From: JAJPGZ01 sp041167105
GTDB taxonomy: Bacteria > Verrucomicrobiota > Verrucomicrobiia > Chthoniobacterales > UBA10450
Direction of reading: 5' to 3'
Assembly (NCBI GenBank): GCA_041167105.1
Contig: JBEEGX010000118.1
Span: 1 to 38,851, forward strand
DNA length: 38,851 nucleotides
The translations under genes were made by a program, and so were the position numbers. Shown one piece after another: positions 18,182-26,687 of this stretch. Position 1 is the first letter of the stretch. The number at the start of each line of letters is the position of its first letter. Under the pieces are notes generated by a model that was not told the origin of the DNA, did not search any database, and saw only the letters and a list, made by a program, of their open reading frames with translations.

Positions 18182-19090
18182 GTGAAGGAAATCTACACGC
18201 TGGCTGATCTCCGGAATTGGAAGAAAAGCGCGCGAAAACCAGTTCGCCTCGGTGTCTTCGGCCATCCCGTCGCGCATTCGCTTTCGCCGCAAATGCAAAA
18301 TGCTGCGTTGAAGGCGTGCAAGATCGACATGCAATACGCGCGGTTCGAAATTGCTCCCGATGAATTGCGCGATGCGATTCAACTAATTCGCGAGCGCGAA
18401 TTCGTCGGTATTAACTTAACCTTGCCGCACAAAGTCAGCGCGCTTGAGCTGCTGGACGATGTCGATGCGAATGCGAAGCGGATCGGCGCCGTGAACACGA
18501 TAAAAATCGAGAACGGCAAGGCGCGCGGATTCAACACGGACGGAAAAGGATTCGCCCGCGCCATTCGCGAAGAGTTCGTTGTCGATCTTCGCGATTTGCG
18601 CGTGATGGTTCTCGGTGCGGGCGGGGCGGGGCGCGCGATTGCGTTGCAATGTGCGAAGGAACATTGCGAACGTCTCGTCATCGCCAATCGCACATTCGAC
18701 AAAGCGCGGGCCCTAACGAACGATCTGCGCGAGTTTTTTACCGGCCCGAAAGTTTTCGGACCGGTTCCGCGTCTGCACGCGATCCCGTCGGACGAGAGCG
18801 CGCTGCGTTTTCAACTTTCACATGTCGATCTTGTCGTGAACGCCACGCCGGTCGGCTTAAACGCGAACGATTCGTCGCCCATTCCCGCGCGTTTGCTCGA
18901 GCCGCATCTTTTGATCTACGACACCGTTTACGCGCAAGATCGACAATCGCCATTCGTCATCGCCGCGCATGAAGCCGGCGCACGCGCGGCGAATGGTCTG
19001 TCGATGTTGCTACACCAAGGCGCTCTCGCTTTCGAGATCTGGTTCGGACGCGAAGCGCCGCTCGATGTCATGCGCGTGGCGATTCGTTAG
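18182..19090 (+). CDS. aroE: Shikimate dehydrogenase
   Basis: NADPH-dependent reduction of 3-dehydroshikimate to shikimate in aromatic amino-acid synthesis. The 302 residues show the shikimate-binding serines S33 and S35 in FGHPVAHSLSPQM, the catalytic lysine K84 in NLTLPHK, the GAVNT block with GFNTDGKGF, and the nucleotide-binding VLGAGGAGRAI with NRT after it. The start is a GTG (18182), GTGAAGGAA, shortly after the divergent glnS start. The stop TAG forms TCGTTAG, a partial word 2. Four word-1 copies lie inside (18320 KID, 18590 VDL, 18823 VDL, 18936 QDRQ). Three bases separate it from the convergent proC. Confidence 0.95.
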   Translation: MKEIYTLADLRNWKKSARKPVRLGVFGHPVAHSLSPQMQNAALKACKIDMQYARFEIAPDELRDAIQLIREREFVGINLTLPHKVSALELLDDVDANAKRIGAVNTIKIENGKARGFNTDGKGFARAIREEFVVDLRDLRVMVLGAGGAGRAIALQCAKEHCERLVIANRTFDKARALTNDLREFFTGPKVFGPVPRLHAIPSDESALRFQLSHVDLVVNATPVGLNANDSSPIPARLLEPHLLIYDTVYAQDRQSPFVIAAHEAGARAANGLSMLLHQGALAFEIWFGREAPLDVMRVAIR

Positions 19091-19093
19091 ACT

Positions 19094-19909
19094 TTATTTG
19101 TTGTCGCGCGCCATCATGATCGCGCGCGCGGTCGCGGCATTGACCGCTTCGATGATTCCCTGGCGCGTTCGCAACTGATCCATGATCGCGAGACCCGCGG
19201 CGGTCGTGCCGCCGGGAGTCACGACCTGGCGCCGCAATTCTTCCGGCGACAACCCGCTTTCGTGCGCGAGCTGAGCGGCGCCGAGAACTGTTTGCGTAGC
19301 CAGTTTCAGCGCAATGTCGGCTGGCAACATGACTTTCTCTCCGCCTTGCGCCAGCCATTCGATGATGGTGTAAATGAACGCCGGTCCGCTTCCGCTCAGC
19401 GCGGTCACGCCATGAATCTGCAGCTCGGTCACTTCCACGACGATGCCGATCGATTCGAAAATTTTCCGCGCAAGATCGACATCTTCATTTGTGGTGCGCG
19501 TGCCGCGGGTGATACCGGTCGCGGCGCGACATATCGCGGAAGGCGTGTTCGTCATCCCGCGCATGAACCGCGCGTTCGCCACCGCTTCCATCGCTTTCAA
19601 CTCGACACCGGCCGCGAGCGAAATGACGAGTTTATTGTCGATCTTCGGTGCGAGTTCGCGCAGCACTTTCAAAACCACTCCCGGTTTCACCGCGACAAAA
19701 ATCACATCTGCTTTCTCCGCGACCTCGGCGTTCTCCGCGGTAAATGCAAGATCGACATCTTTCTTTAATGCGGCCTGCGCGTCTTCACTCGGCTCGCTCG
19801 CGATCATCTCGCGCGGTTCGCAAAATTTTGCGCGCACGAGTCCGCGAATGACCGAGCCGGCGAGTTTGCCCGCGCCGATGAAGCCGAGGCGATAGGTTTG
19901 AGAATCCAT
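19094..19909 (-). CDS. proC: Pyrroline-5-carboxylate reductase
   Basis: Last step of proline synthesis, reducing pyrroline-5-carboxylate with NAD(P)H. From the ATG at 19909 the protein has 271 residues, the usual size; the open frame reaching 20008 adds an N-terminal stretch unlike the family and lies over nadA. Visible are the N-terminal GFIGAGKLAGSVIRG dinucleotide fold, VAVKPGVVLKVLRELAP, and the C-terminal proline-binding region ALSGSGPAFIYTIIEWL and PGGTTAAGL. Convergent with aroE and divergent from nadA across only 21 bases. Words 19472 and 19748 both read DVDL, and 19636 reads KID. Confidence 0.95.
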   Translation of the reverse strand: MDSQTYRLGFIGAGKLAGSVIRGLVRAKFCEPREMIASEPSEDAQAALKKDVDLAFTAENAEVAEKADVIFVAVKPGVVLKVLRELAPKIDNKLVISLAAGVELKAMEAVANARFMRGMTNTPSAICRAATGITRGTRTTNEDVDLARKIFESIGIVVEVTELQIHGVTALSGSGPAFIYTIIEWLAQGGEKVMLPADIALKLATQTVLGAAQLAHESGLSPEELRRQVVTPGGTTAAGLAIMDQLRTRQGIIEAVNAATARAIMMARDNK

Positions 19910-19930
19910 GTGAGGGCGCGATAGTAATCC

Positions 19931-20869
19931 ATGGTAGCGCTGGCTGTCGATCTTGCGGAGGAATTGCGTAAGCTGAAACGCGAACGCAACGCCGTCATCC
20001 TCGCCCACAATTACCAGCGGCCGGAATTGCAGGACGTGGCCGATTTCGTTGGCGATTCGTTAGGCCTAAGTTACGCCGCGCAGAAAACGGACGCGGATGT
20101 CATTCTTTTTTGCGGCGTCCATTTCATGGCCGAGACGGCCAAGATCATCAACCCGACCAAGCGCGTCGTTCTTCCCGATCTCGAAGCTGGTTGTTCGCTT
20201 TCCGAATCGTGTCCGCCGGAAAAGCTGAAAGCATTTTTGGGAAAGAACGCGGAGAAAAATTATTACGTCATCGCTTACATCAATTGCAGCGCGGGTGTGA
20301 AAGCGCTCTCGGATGTAATCTGCACAAGCGGGAACGCGGAGAAGATCGTGCGCGCCGCTCCGCAAGATCGACATCTTCTATTTGTGCCCGACCAGAATCT
20401 CGGGGCGTGGGTCACGGAACGGACCGGACGCAAGATGGATTTGTGGCAGGGGAATTGTTATGTGCACGTCGAGTTCACCGCGCGCAGCATCAGCAAGATT
20501 CGCGAAGAATATCCGGACGCGGTCGTAGTGGCGCATCCGGAATGCACTTACGCCGTGCGCATGCTGGCGGACGAAGTTTGTTCGACGGAAAAAATGGTGA
20601 GCTACTGCAAGCAATCGCAAGCGCGAGAGTTTATCGTTGTGACCGAAGTGGGAATGTTGCACCGGCTGAAAAAAGAAATTCCTGACAAAATTTTCATTCC
20701 CGGTCCGACGGACAACTGTTTCTGCGGCGAATGTCGCTACATGAAAATGAACACGCTCGAGAAAGCGCATCGCGCGCTGTTGCACATGGAACCGGGGATC
20801 ACTTTACCGGACGAGATTCGCGCGCGCGCCGAGCTGCCAATCCGTCGAATGCTCGAGCTCAGCGCGTAA
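19931..20869 (+). CDS. nadA: Quinolinate synthase A
   Basis: Oxygen-sensitive 4Fe-4S enzyme that condenses iminoaspartate with dihydroxyacetone phosphate to quinolinate in NAD synthesis. The 312 residues have ILAHNYQRPELQDVADFVGDSLGL, the GVHFMAETAKI block, and probable cluster ligands C88 (LEAGCSL), C176 (WQGNCYVH) and C268 (GECRYMKMN). ATG at 19931; neither nadB nor nadC is adjacent. The TAA stop shares its AA with a word-1 copy (20868). Words 19945 (VDL), 20364 (QDRH) and word 2 at 20057 (S-L-G) are inside. Confidence 0.96.
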   Translation: MVALAVDLAEELRKLKRERNAVILAHNYQRPELQDVADFVGDSLGLSYAAQKTDADVILFCGVHFMAETAKIINPTKRVVLPDLEAGCSLSESCPPEKLKAFLGKNAEKNYYVIAYINCSAGVKALSDVICTSGNAEKIVRAAPQDRHLLFVPDQNLGAWVTERTGRKMDLWQGNCYVHVEFTARSISKIREEYPDAVVVAHPECTYAVRMLADEVCSTEKMVSYCKQSQAREFIVVTEVGMLHRLKKEIPDKIFIPGPTDNCFCGECRYMKMNTLEKAHRALLHMEPGITLPDEIRARAELPIRRMLELSA

Positions 20870-20881
20870 GATCGACAATCG

Positions 20882-22951
20882 TCAGGGCAGGGCAGTGCCT
20901 GATCGCGATTTTACAAACGCGATGTCCGTGCTGTTGAGAAAGCCGTCGGTGTTCACATCAGTTCGAAAACTGGATTCGCCGAGATTCGCGCCGGAGCTCG
21001 CTTTCGTTTGCGTGATGTCCGTCGAATTCACGACGCGGTCACCCGTTGTATCGCCTAACAAAAGACCGATCGGCGGACTAAGCACAGATAGACTCGCAGT
21101 TCCGTCCGTCGCGATCACATCTTGCAAGGTAATGCTGACGTATTTGCCGTCGCATGTGCCCGCGCCAGTGAGGTTGACGGTGTATTGATTCGCGCCCGGG
21201 CCTAACGAGCTGGTGGCGATGGTTCCGCAATCAACGCTCGCGCCGCCGACGGCGAGTAATGGACTCGAGAAAGTAAAGATGATCGCGTGCTCGCCATTTG
21301 TTCCGCCGCTGCGCGGTTCGACACCGACGCGGCCCGGTTGCGCAAAATGAACATCGAAGGCGCCGGCATCGCCGTGCGTCTTGCGTGAGACAAGATCGAC
21401 AAGTTGCAAGGACGATGGCGGCGTCGGCGCTGTCGCTGTGTCGAACGCGACTGCGAAGACGTCGGCGGGATCAGTCGGGTCCCCGGTGCTCGGCGGATGC
21501 ACGAGATAACCAGGAACGTTGCCGACGGTCACAACTTTGCTTCCGTCCGGCGTGACCGCGATTCCATTCGCGCCGCCGCGCGGATAAAGCGACGCCCAAT
21601 TTTGCGCACCGGTTGCGGCATCGAAGGCCAGGGTGAGGGCGCCAGAAATAGCCGCGCCCGCAAGATACACTTCGTCGCCTTTCGGATTCGCGACGACGAC
21701 ACCGCCGCCGCCCGAGGCCAGATCGGCGTCGTAATGCCCGATCCATTTTTGCGATCCGGTGGCGGCATCATACGCGATGAGCGCGAAACCCGTGGTATCG
21801 GTTTGCCCGCGAAAACGCATGGAGACGTAAGCGGTTTGGCTGTCCGGACTGGTTGTTACCGGACCGAAATACCACGGCTGGGCGCTACAAAATTGCGTGT
21901 CGGTGCAGACGCCGAACGATTGCCTACTCCAAAGTTCATTACCATCCGCGTTGTAAGCGACGGTCAGCGTGTTGTTGACGGGATCTAAATTGGTTTCCAC
22001 CATGAACACGCGCGAGTCGTCCGGGCTGATGGCAAGGCCGGCCGGGAGCAGACCATAGGTTGGATGATGCGTTTCGTTAATCAGGTTCCCGTCTCCGTCA
22101 TAAACAAACAGAAGAAGATCGATCGTATAACCTTGCTCATTCAGAATGCCCGCAGCCATGTAGACACGGTTGGTCGTGCGACTGGCAACGATGTCGTAAG
22201 CAATGTCATCGGCGCCGGGATTGCCGATATCGTGCTGCGTCCAAAGCCTTGCACCGGTCGCGGCATCGTAACATTCAATGATCGCCTTAACGTGTCCGCT
22301 TCCCTCGGCACCGCCGCCGAATCCGCCCAGACCAGAAATAAAGACGCGGCTTCCATCCGCACTCAAGGTAATGTCGTTGGGGCCGTCGAACACGCGATGG
22401 TTCGCGATCCAAACAATTTCGCCGGTCTGTGCCGAAAGCGCGATAGTCGTTAGGCCGGTGATATCGCTCGTGCCCGTAAGATAAACGCGGTCGTTGTTCG
22501 GGCTCACTGCGATCGAATATGCGAGCGCGAAATATCCTGCGGGCATGCCCGGGAATTCGAAACTCCAGCGGAGCGCGCCGGATTCGACATCGAAAGCCAG
22601 CGCGAGAAAATCGACGCCAGTCGCTTTGTTCGTCGTTCCGCCGCCGATGAAGAACGTTCGGCCATCCGGGCTGGTGGCGACGACATGCGAGTTCAGGTAA
22701 TTGTCGCCCGGCGTGTCGCCATTATCGCCAACGCCGTTAAACGTCGCGACCCACGCCGGACATTTATAGGCCGAGGAAAGCGGAATACATGGCGTGTTCT
22801 GTTGCAGTGCGCTGAGAGAAGACGGCGCGCTCGAGACATTGCTTTGGCGCGTCGGCGCAGAGGCAAGATTGTTACTTGTGCGGTGCTTCGAATCCCCGGC
22901 CACCGCCGCGGCGGCAAAACAGATGAGAAGCACAACACCAAATCGACACAT
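20882..22951 (-). CDS. Secreted PQQ/WD-like beta-propeller protein with C-terminal dockerin-like repeats
   Basis: Exported 689-residue protein. A signal peptide (MCRFGVVLLICFAAAAVAG) is followed by a low-complexity linker and a propeller of about eight blades with the recurring pattern AYDAATG...W and SPD(G/S)...V(Y/F)(L/V)(T/S)G, as in PQQ-dehydrogenase-like or quinoprotein repeats. A beta-rich domain (about 530-625) follows. The last 60 residues hold two calcium-loop repeats, GDTTGDRVVNSTDITQTK and RTDVNTDGFLNSTDIAFVK, of the type I dockerin kind. Function unknown; catalytic PQQ ligands cannot be judged. Only one word-1 copy is inside (21392, VDL). Nearest gene on the same strand is none; it is convergent with nadA. 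Confidence 0.85.
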   Translation of the reverse strand: MCRFGVVLLICFAAAAVAGDSKHRTSNNLASAPTRQSNVSSAPSSLSALQQNTPCIPLSSAYKCPAWVATFNGVGDNGDTPGDNYLNSHVVATSPDGRTFFIGGGTTNKATGVDFLALAFDVESGALRWSFEFPGMPAGYFALAYSIAVSPNNDRVYLTGTSDITGLTTIALSAQTGEIVWIANHRVFDGPNDITLSADGSRVFISGLGGFGGGAEGSGHVKAIIECYDAATGARLWTQHDIGNPGADDIAYDIVASRTTNRVYMAAGILNEQGYTIDLLLFVYDGDGNLINETHHPTYGLLPAGLAISPDDSRVFMVETNLDPVNNTLTVAYNADGNELWSRQSFGVCTDTQFCSAQPWYFGPVTTSPDSQTAYVSMRFRGQTDTTGFALIAYDAATGSQKWIGHYDADLASGGGGVVVANPKGDEVYLAGAAISGALTLAFDAATGAQNWASLYPRGGANGIAVTPDGSKVVTVGNVPGYLVHPPSTGDPTDPADVFAVAFDTATAPTPPSSLQLVDLVSRKTHGDAGAFDVHFAQPGRVGVEPRSGGTNGEHAIIFTFSSPLLAVGGASVDCGTIATSSLGPGANQYTVNLTGAGTCDGKYVSITLQDVIATDGTASLSVLSPPIGLLLGDTTGDRVVNSTDITQTKASSGANLGESSFRTDVNTDGFLNSTDIAFVKSRSGTALP

Positions 22952-23022
22952 TGAATTGTTAATCGGATCAAACCCGGCGATCGGCCGTGTGCGCGGCTTT
23001 TCGGAAGATCGACATCGTCATT

Positions 23023-23057
23023 TCACTTGTCACTCGTCACGCATCACTCTTCACTTC
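23023..23057 (+). repeat. Heptanucleotide tandem array, five units, upstream of the CHASE2-like gene
   Basis: Units read TCACTTG, TCACTCG, TCACGCA, TCACTCT, TCACTTC, with TCAC fixed and the last three bases variable. The array ends five bases before the ATG at 23063, so it replaces any normal Shine-Dalgarno. It has the same unit length, copy number and total length (35 bp) as the array at 14160-14194 but a different sequence. Confidence 0.75.
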
Positions 23058-23062
23058 AGCCG

Positions 23063-24253
23063 ATGGAACGGCCGTCGATCTGGCTCATGCTCGTGATCGT
23101 GCTCGCGAGTTTGTTGTTTTTGCGGGAGCCGCGGTTGCAACGCTACGACGAAAGATATTTGCGCTGGTTGCTGCACAATTCGCGGCCTGTGACCGCGCGC
23201 ATTCCGCTCAGCATCGTCGACATCGGCGGTGAGCCTAACAAATCGCAGGCGGCGCCGTCGCCGCTGGAGTTGTCGCTCTTTGTCCAGGCTGCGCTCGAAT
23301 TCAAACCGACGGTTGTCGCGTTCGAACCGATTCTGCAATGGCCGGAGAGCAGCAAAGAGCAGGAACAAATTCTTGTTGATCAAGCGATGCGCGTTCCGAA
23401 AATGCTGGCCGCGGCGGAACTGACCGCGACGGCGGATCCGGACGCGCCGGTGATTGAGATTGCCGGTTTCACGAATGTGACCGGGCGCCGCGGCGATCTT
23501 CCGGTGTTTTCCGGGATTGCGCGCCAGCCCGACGAAGATATTCGGCTGCTCTCCACCCTCGGCTTCATCAATTTGCCTAACGACGTCGCGGATGAAATTC
23601 ACGTGCCGTTGCTTTTTCAATATCGCGGCGAAGTCATTCCGTCGTTCGCGTTGCAGACGGCGCTGCTCTGGATGCGGATCACGCCGAACGAAGTAAAGAT
23701 CGACATCGGCTCGTTCATTTCGTTGCCGAACGGGAAGAAAATTCCGATTCGCTTCGACGGCACGGCGTTGATCAATCCGAACGCGGCCCGGCGCGCGCGA
23801 CATCTACGCCTGGATGAGCTGCTGCTCGCCGCGCAACAACATGAAAAGAAAGCCGCGGGCGGTGCGACCCTTGAAGACATGCGCGACGACATTGTGCTCG
23901 CGCGCGGGGCGGCGCCTTCGAACACATGGGCCGCGACGATCGCGACCATTCAATCCAATTCGTTCGTTAGGCGCGTGAGCTGGGCATTCGATTGCGTCTT
24001 CATCCTCGTGCTCGTTCTGCTCAGCACGATCGTGCGAAGATTTTCGCGGATCGATATCGTGCTCATGGCCATCGCGATCACGGCCGCCTATTGCATGCTC
24101 GCGCTCACGCTCGTATCGCGCTGGTCGATCTGGCTCCCAGGCGTGCTCCCGCTCGGCGCGGTTTGGTTGATCGCAGCCTTTTGTTTGTTCGCGCCTCGCG
24201 GCAAGAACGATCCCGATCTCCCGACGGTCGCGCCGTCGCCGCCGTCTTTATGA
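23063..24253 (+). CDS. CHASE2-like sensory membrane protein without visible output domain
   Basis: Membrane protein of 396 residues from the ATG at 23063 (an upstream in-frame ATG at 23027 would translate the heptamer repeats). An N-terminal helix (about 5-20) precedes a large extracytoplasmic domain with PLSIVDIGGE, LEFKPTVVAFEPI and a long FTNV...GFINLPND...PLLFQYRGEVIPSFALQTALL run, then two or three C-terminal helices (about 300-385). The order (helix, domain opening with an I-V-D-I-G strand, PSFAL segment, C-terminal helices) resembles CHASE2 extracellular sensor domains, which normally precede a kinase or cyclase; no such domain is present here. Tail overlaps the M19 dipeptidase start as ATGA. 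Words 23696 (KID) and word 2 at 23233, 23575, 23963 inside. Assignment is moderate. Confidence 0.6.
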   Translation: MERPSIWLMLVIVLASLLFLREPRLQRYDERYLRWLLHNSRPVTARIPLSIVDIGGEPNKSQAAPSPLELSLFVQAALEFKPTVVAFEPILQWPESSKEQEQILVDQAMRVPKMLAAAELTATADPDAPVIEIAGFTNVTGRRGDLPVFSGIARQPDEDIRLLSTLGFINLPNDVADEIHVPLLFQYRGEVIPSFALQTALLWMRITPNEVKIDIGSFISLPNGKKIPIRFDGTALINPNAARRARHLRLDELLLAAQQHEKKAAGGATLEDMRDDIVLARGAAPSNTWAATIATIQSNSFVRRVSWAFDCVFILVLVLLSTIVRRFSRIDIVLMAIAITAAYCMLALTLVSRWSIWLPGVLPLGAVWLIAAFCLFAPRGKNDPDLPTVAPSPPSL

Positions 24254-25299
24254 CCGCGTCGTCACCTAACGACATCGACGCGCGGGTGGCGCGCCTGCAC
24301 CGTGATGGAGTTGTCGATCTTCACTTCGATCTGCCGATGGATCTTTACGAGAAACGAAATCATCCCGGCGCTCTCGTGTCGCATTATCTTCCCGAATTCG
24401 AAGCAGGCGACATCGCGGTGGCCGGTGCCGCGGTTTATATCGAGGATCGATATTTGCCCGAGATGGGATTGCGTGTTGCGCTCGATCAGGTCGCGCGGCT
24501 CTATGCCGAAATCGAAGGTGCGCACGCGCGTTTTGCCATTTGTAGATCGTTTGCCGAAATCAAAGAAGCGCGCGCGGCGAAGAAGATCGCGCTGCTCATC
24601 AGCCTCGAAGGAGTGGAACCGTTAGGCGACGATGTCGATCTTCTACGCGCGTTCTATCATCTCGGCTTGCGTGTCGTCGGCCTCACGCACGCGCGGCGCA
24701 ATGCCGCGGCCAGCGGCGGCATTTTTAAATCAAGCGGATCGCCGCGCGACGGATTGACCGCGTTCGGTCGCGATCTCATCCGCGAATGCGAACGGCTCGG
24801 CATCATCATCGATCTCGCGCACATCAACCCGAAAGGTTTCGAGGAGATTGTCGATCTTACGAACAAGCCACTCATCGTTTCGCACACGAACGCGCGAAAG
24901 TTTTACGACATCGAGCGCAACGTCAGCGACGAACAAATCAAAATTGTCGGTCAACGCGGCGGCGTAATCGGCGTGAACGCGATTCTCGTTAGTCCGAAAC
25001 CGGATGAGAGCACGGTCGACCGCTACGTCGACCACATCGAGCACATTGTCGATCTTATCGGCATCGACGGTGTCGGCATCGGTTTCGATTTTTGCGAATA
25101 TCTATTTCAACAATTACCGCCGCACATTGTGGAGGAGTTGTCGGCGAAATTGACGCTGCCGAATTTTATTCCCGACCTAACGAACCATCGGCACGCGCGC
25201 AATCTCACCCGCAAATTAATCGAGCGCGGTTTCAGCGACGAACAGATCGAGAAGATACTTCGCGGAAACTGGATGCGGATTTTAGAAGAGCTGCTCTAG
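24250..25299 (+). CDS. Membrane dipeptidase-like metallopeptidase (family M19)
   Basis: Zinc peptidase of the renal dipeptidase family, hydrolysing dipeptides, possibly with D-residues. The 349 residues from the ATG at 24250 hold H25-x-D27 in VVDLHFDLPMD, the bridging glutamate in LLISLEGVEPLG, the family block GLRVVGLTHARRNAAASG, histidine in LIVSHTNARKFYD, and the aspartate in GVGIGFDF. No signal peptide is seen, so it is likely cytoplasmic. The start overlaps the previous stop (ATGA). It carries four word-1 copies, all as VDL (24312, 24633, 24849, 25047), and word-2 forms at 24264, 24619 and 25175, making it one of the densest genes for both words. Confidence 0.9.
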   Translation: MTASSPNDIDARVARLHRDGVVDLHFDLPMDLYEKRNHPGALVSHYLPEFEAGDIAVAGAAVYIEDRYLPEMGLRVALDQVARLYAEIEGAHARFAICRSFAEIKEARAAKKIALLISLEGVEPLGDDVDLLRAFYHLGLRVVGLTHARRNAAASGGIFKSSGSPRDGLTAFGRDLIRECERLGIIIDLAHINPKGFEEIVDLTNKPLIVSHTNARKFYDIERNVSDEQIKIVGQRGGVIGVNAILVSPKPDESTVDRYVDHIEHIVDLIGIDGVGIGFDFCEYLFQQLPPHIVEELSAKLTLPNFIPDLTNHRHARNLTRKLIERGFSDEQIEKILRGNWMRILEELL

Positions 25300-25301
25300 C
25301 A

Positions 25302-26678
25302 GTGAAATTCACGAATTTGACGCGACGCACTGAGATCGGTGCGAATTCGTACTATCTCGAAGTGGATGGACACCGGCTCGTGCTCGATTCCGGCATGCAT
25401 CCGAAGTTTGAAGGCGAAGAAGCGCTGCCGAATTTCGCGGCGCTGCAAGATCGACAAGTCGATGCCATCATTGTTTCGCACGCGCACCAGGATCACATCG
25501 GTACGCTGCCGGTCTTGATGCGGCGGCAACCGCAGGCGCGCGTGTTCATGCCGGAAGCGACCGGCGAAATCGGCGACGCGCTTCTGCACAATTCCGTCAA
25601 CGTCATGACCCGCCAACGCGAAGAGCTCGCCGCCATGTTGTATCCACTTTTCACCCATCGCGGGGTGCAGGACGCGAGCGAGCTCTGGCAATTTTGTCCG
25701 ATGCGGCAACCGATCACGATCAATGGCGAACGCGCGCGGCCTAACGAGCACGACACATTAACGTTCGAATTCTTCGACGCTGGGCACGTGCTCGGTTCGT
25801 CCGGAGTCATGCTGCGCACGCGAGATCAAACCGTTTTCTACACCGGCGACGTCAACTTCGACGACCAAACCATCATGCAAGCCGCGCAATTTCCGGAGGG
25901 CAAGATCGACATCTTGATCATGGAATGTACGCGCGGCGATCATCCGGCGCCCGCGGGTTGGACGCGCGCGGGCGAAGAGAAACGTTTTTGCGAAGCGATC
26001 AACGCGGCGTTCGATCAAGACGGCTGCGTGCTTATTCCGGTGTTCGCGCTTGGCAAAACGCAGGAGGTGCTCGCGATGCTGCATAATTTCAAACGCGAAC
26101 AACTTCTGCCCGATTGTCCCGTCTACATCGGCGGACTCAGCGCAAAGATGACCGGCATTTACGACCGGCGTTCGAGCATGAGCCGGCGGCAACTTCCGCG
26201 CGTGCAATTAATGCAGGAGGTCGATCCGTTTGTCTTGAATGGACAAAACATTCGCGAAGCGCCTGCGCGCGCCGGTCGCATTTACGCGCTCTCGAGTGGA
26301 ATGATGACGCCGAAAACGTTGTCGAATATTTTCGCGCGCCGCGTGATCGAGAATCCGCGCCACGCCGTTTTCTTCGTCGGCTACGCCGATCCGATTTCGC
26401 CGGCCGGAATTTTGCGCGACGCGGAACAGGAGACGGAGATTGCGCTCGATTCCGACGAAGCGCCGCAGCGCCTGCGCTGTCAGCGAAAGCAATTTCAGTT
26501 CAGCGCGCACGCGTCGCGCGAGTCGTTAGTCGAATACGCGAAGAAGATTGCGCCGAAGAAAATTGTGCTCGTGCACGGGGATCCGCCGGCGGTGGAATGG
26601 ATGCGATCACGTTTACATGTCGATCTTCCACAGACCGAAATCATCGTTCCGCCGCCGGGCATCGAGATCGAGTTGTAA
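25302..26678 (+). CDS. Metallo-beta-lactamase/beta-CASP-fold RNA hydrolase
   Basis: Predicted ribonuclease of the beta-CASP group (relatives of CPSF73, Ysh1 and bacterial RNA-processing hydrolases). From the GTG at 25302 it has 458 residues. The metal site is visible as HAHQDH (60-65), GHVLGSSG and YTGDVNFDD; the beta-CASP part carries ECTRGDHPAPAG, PVFALGKTQEVLAML and, near the end, FSAHASRESLVEY and VLVHGDP, the three typical CASP motifs. The GTG follows the preceding stop by two bases. The stop TAA is embedded in word 1 (26677). Words 25447 (QDRQ), 25902 (KID), 26618 (VDL) inside. Target RNAs are unknown. Confidence 0.88.
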   Translation: MKFTNLTRRTEIGANSYYLEVDGHRLVLDSGMHPKFEGEEALPNFAALQDRQVDAIIVSHAHQDHIGTLPVLMRRQPQARVFMPEATGEIGDALLHNSVNVMTRQREELAAMLYPLFTHRGVQDASELWQFCPMRQPITINGERARPNEHDTLTFEFFDAGHVLGSSGVMLRTRDQTVFYTGDVNFDDQTIMQAAQFPEGKIDILIMECTRGDHPAPAGWTRAGEEKRFCEAINAAFDQDGCVLIPVFALGKTQEVLAMLHNFKREQLLPDCPVYIGGLSAKMTGIYDRRSSMSRRQLPRVQLMQEVDPFVLNGQNIREAPARAGRIYALSSGMMTPKTLSNIFARRVIENPRHAVFFVGYADPISPAGILRDAEQETEIALDSDEAPQRLRCQRKQFQFSAHASRESLVEYAKKIAPKKIVLVHGDPPAVEWMRSRLHVDLPQTEIIVPPPGIEIEL

Positions 26679-26687
26679 GATCGACAT

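Noticed and set aside
19910..20008. Extended N-terminus of proC
   Set aside because: The extra 33 codons lie over nadA on the other strand and show no ProC likeness; the ATG at 19909 gives the normal length.
14153..23062. Short repeat arrays as CRISPR
   Set aside because: Units are only seven bases with no spacers, and no cas gene is present.
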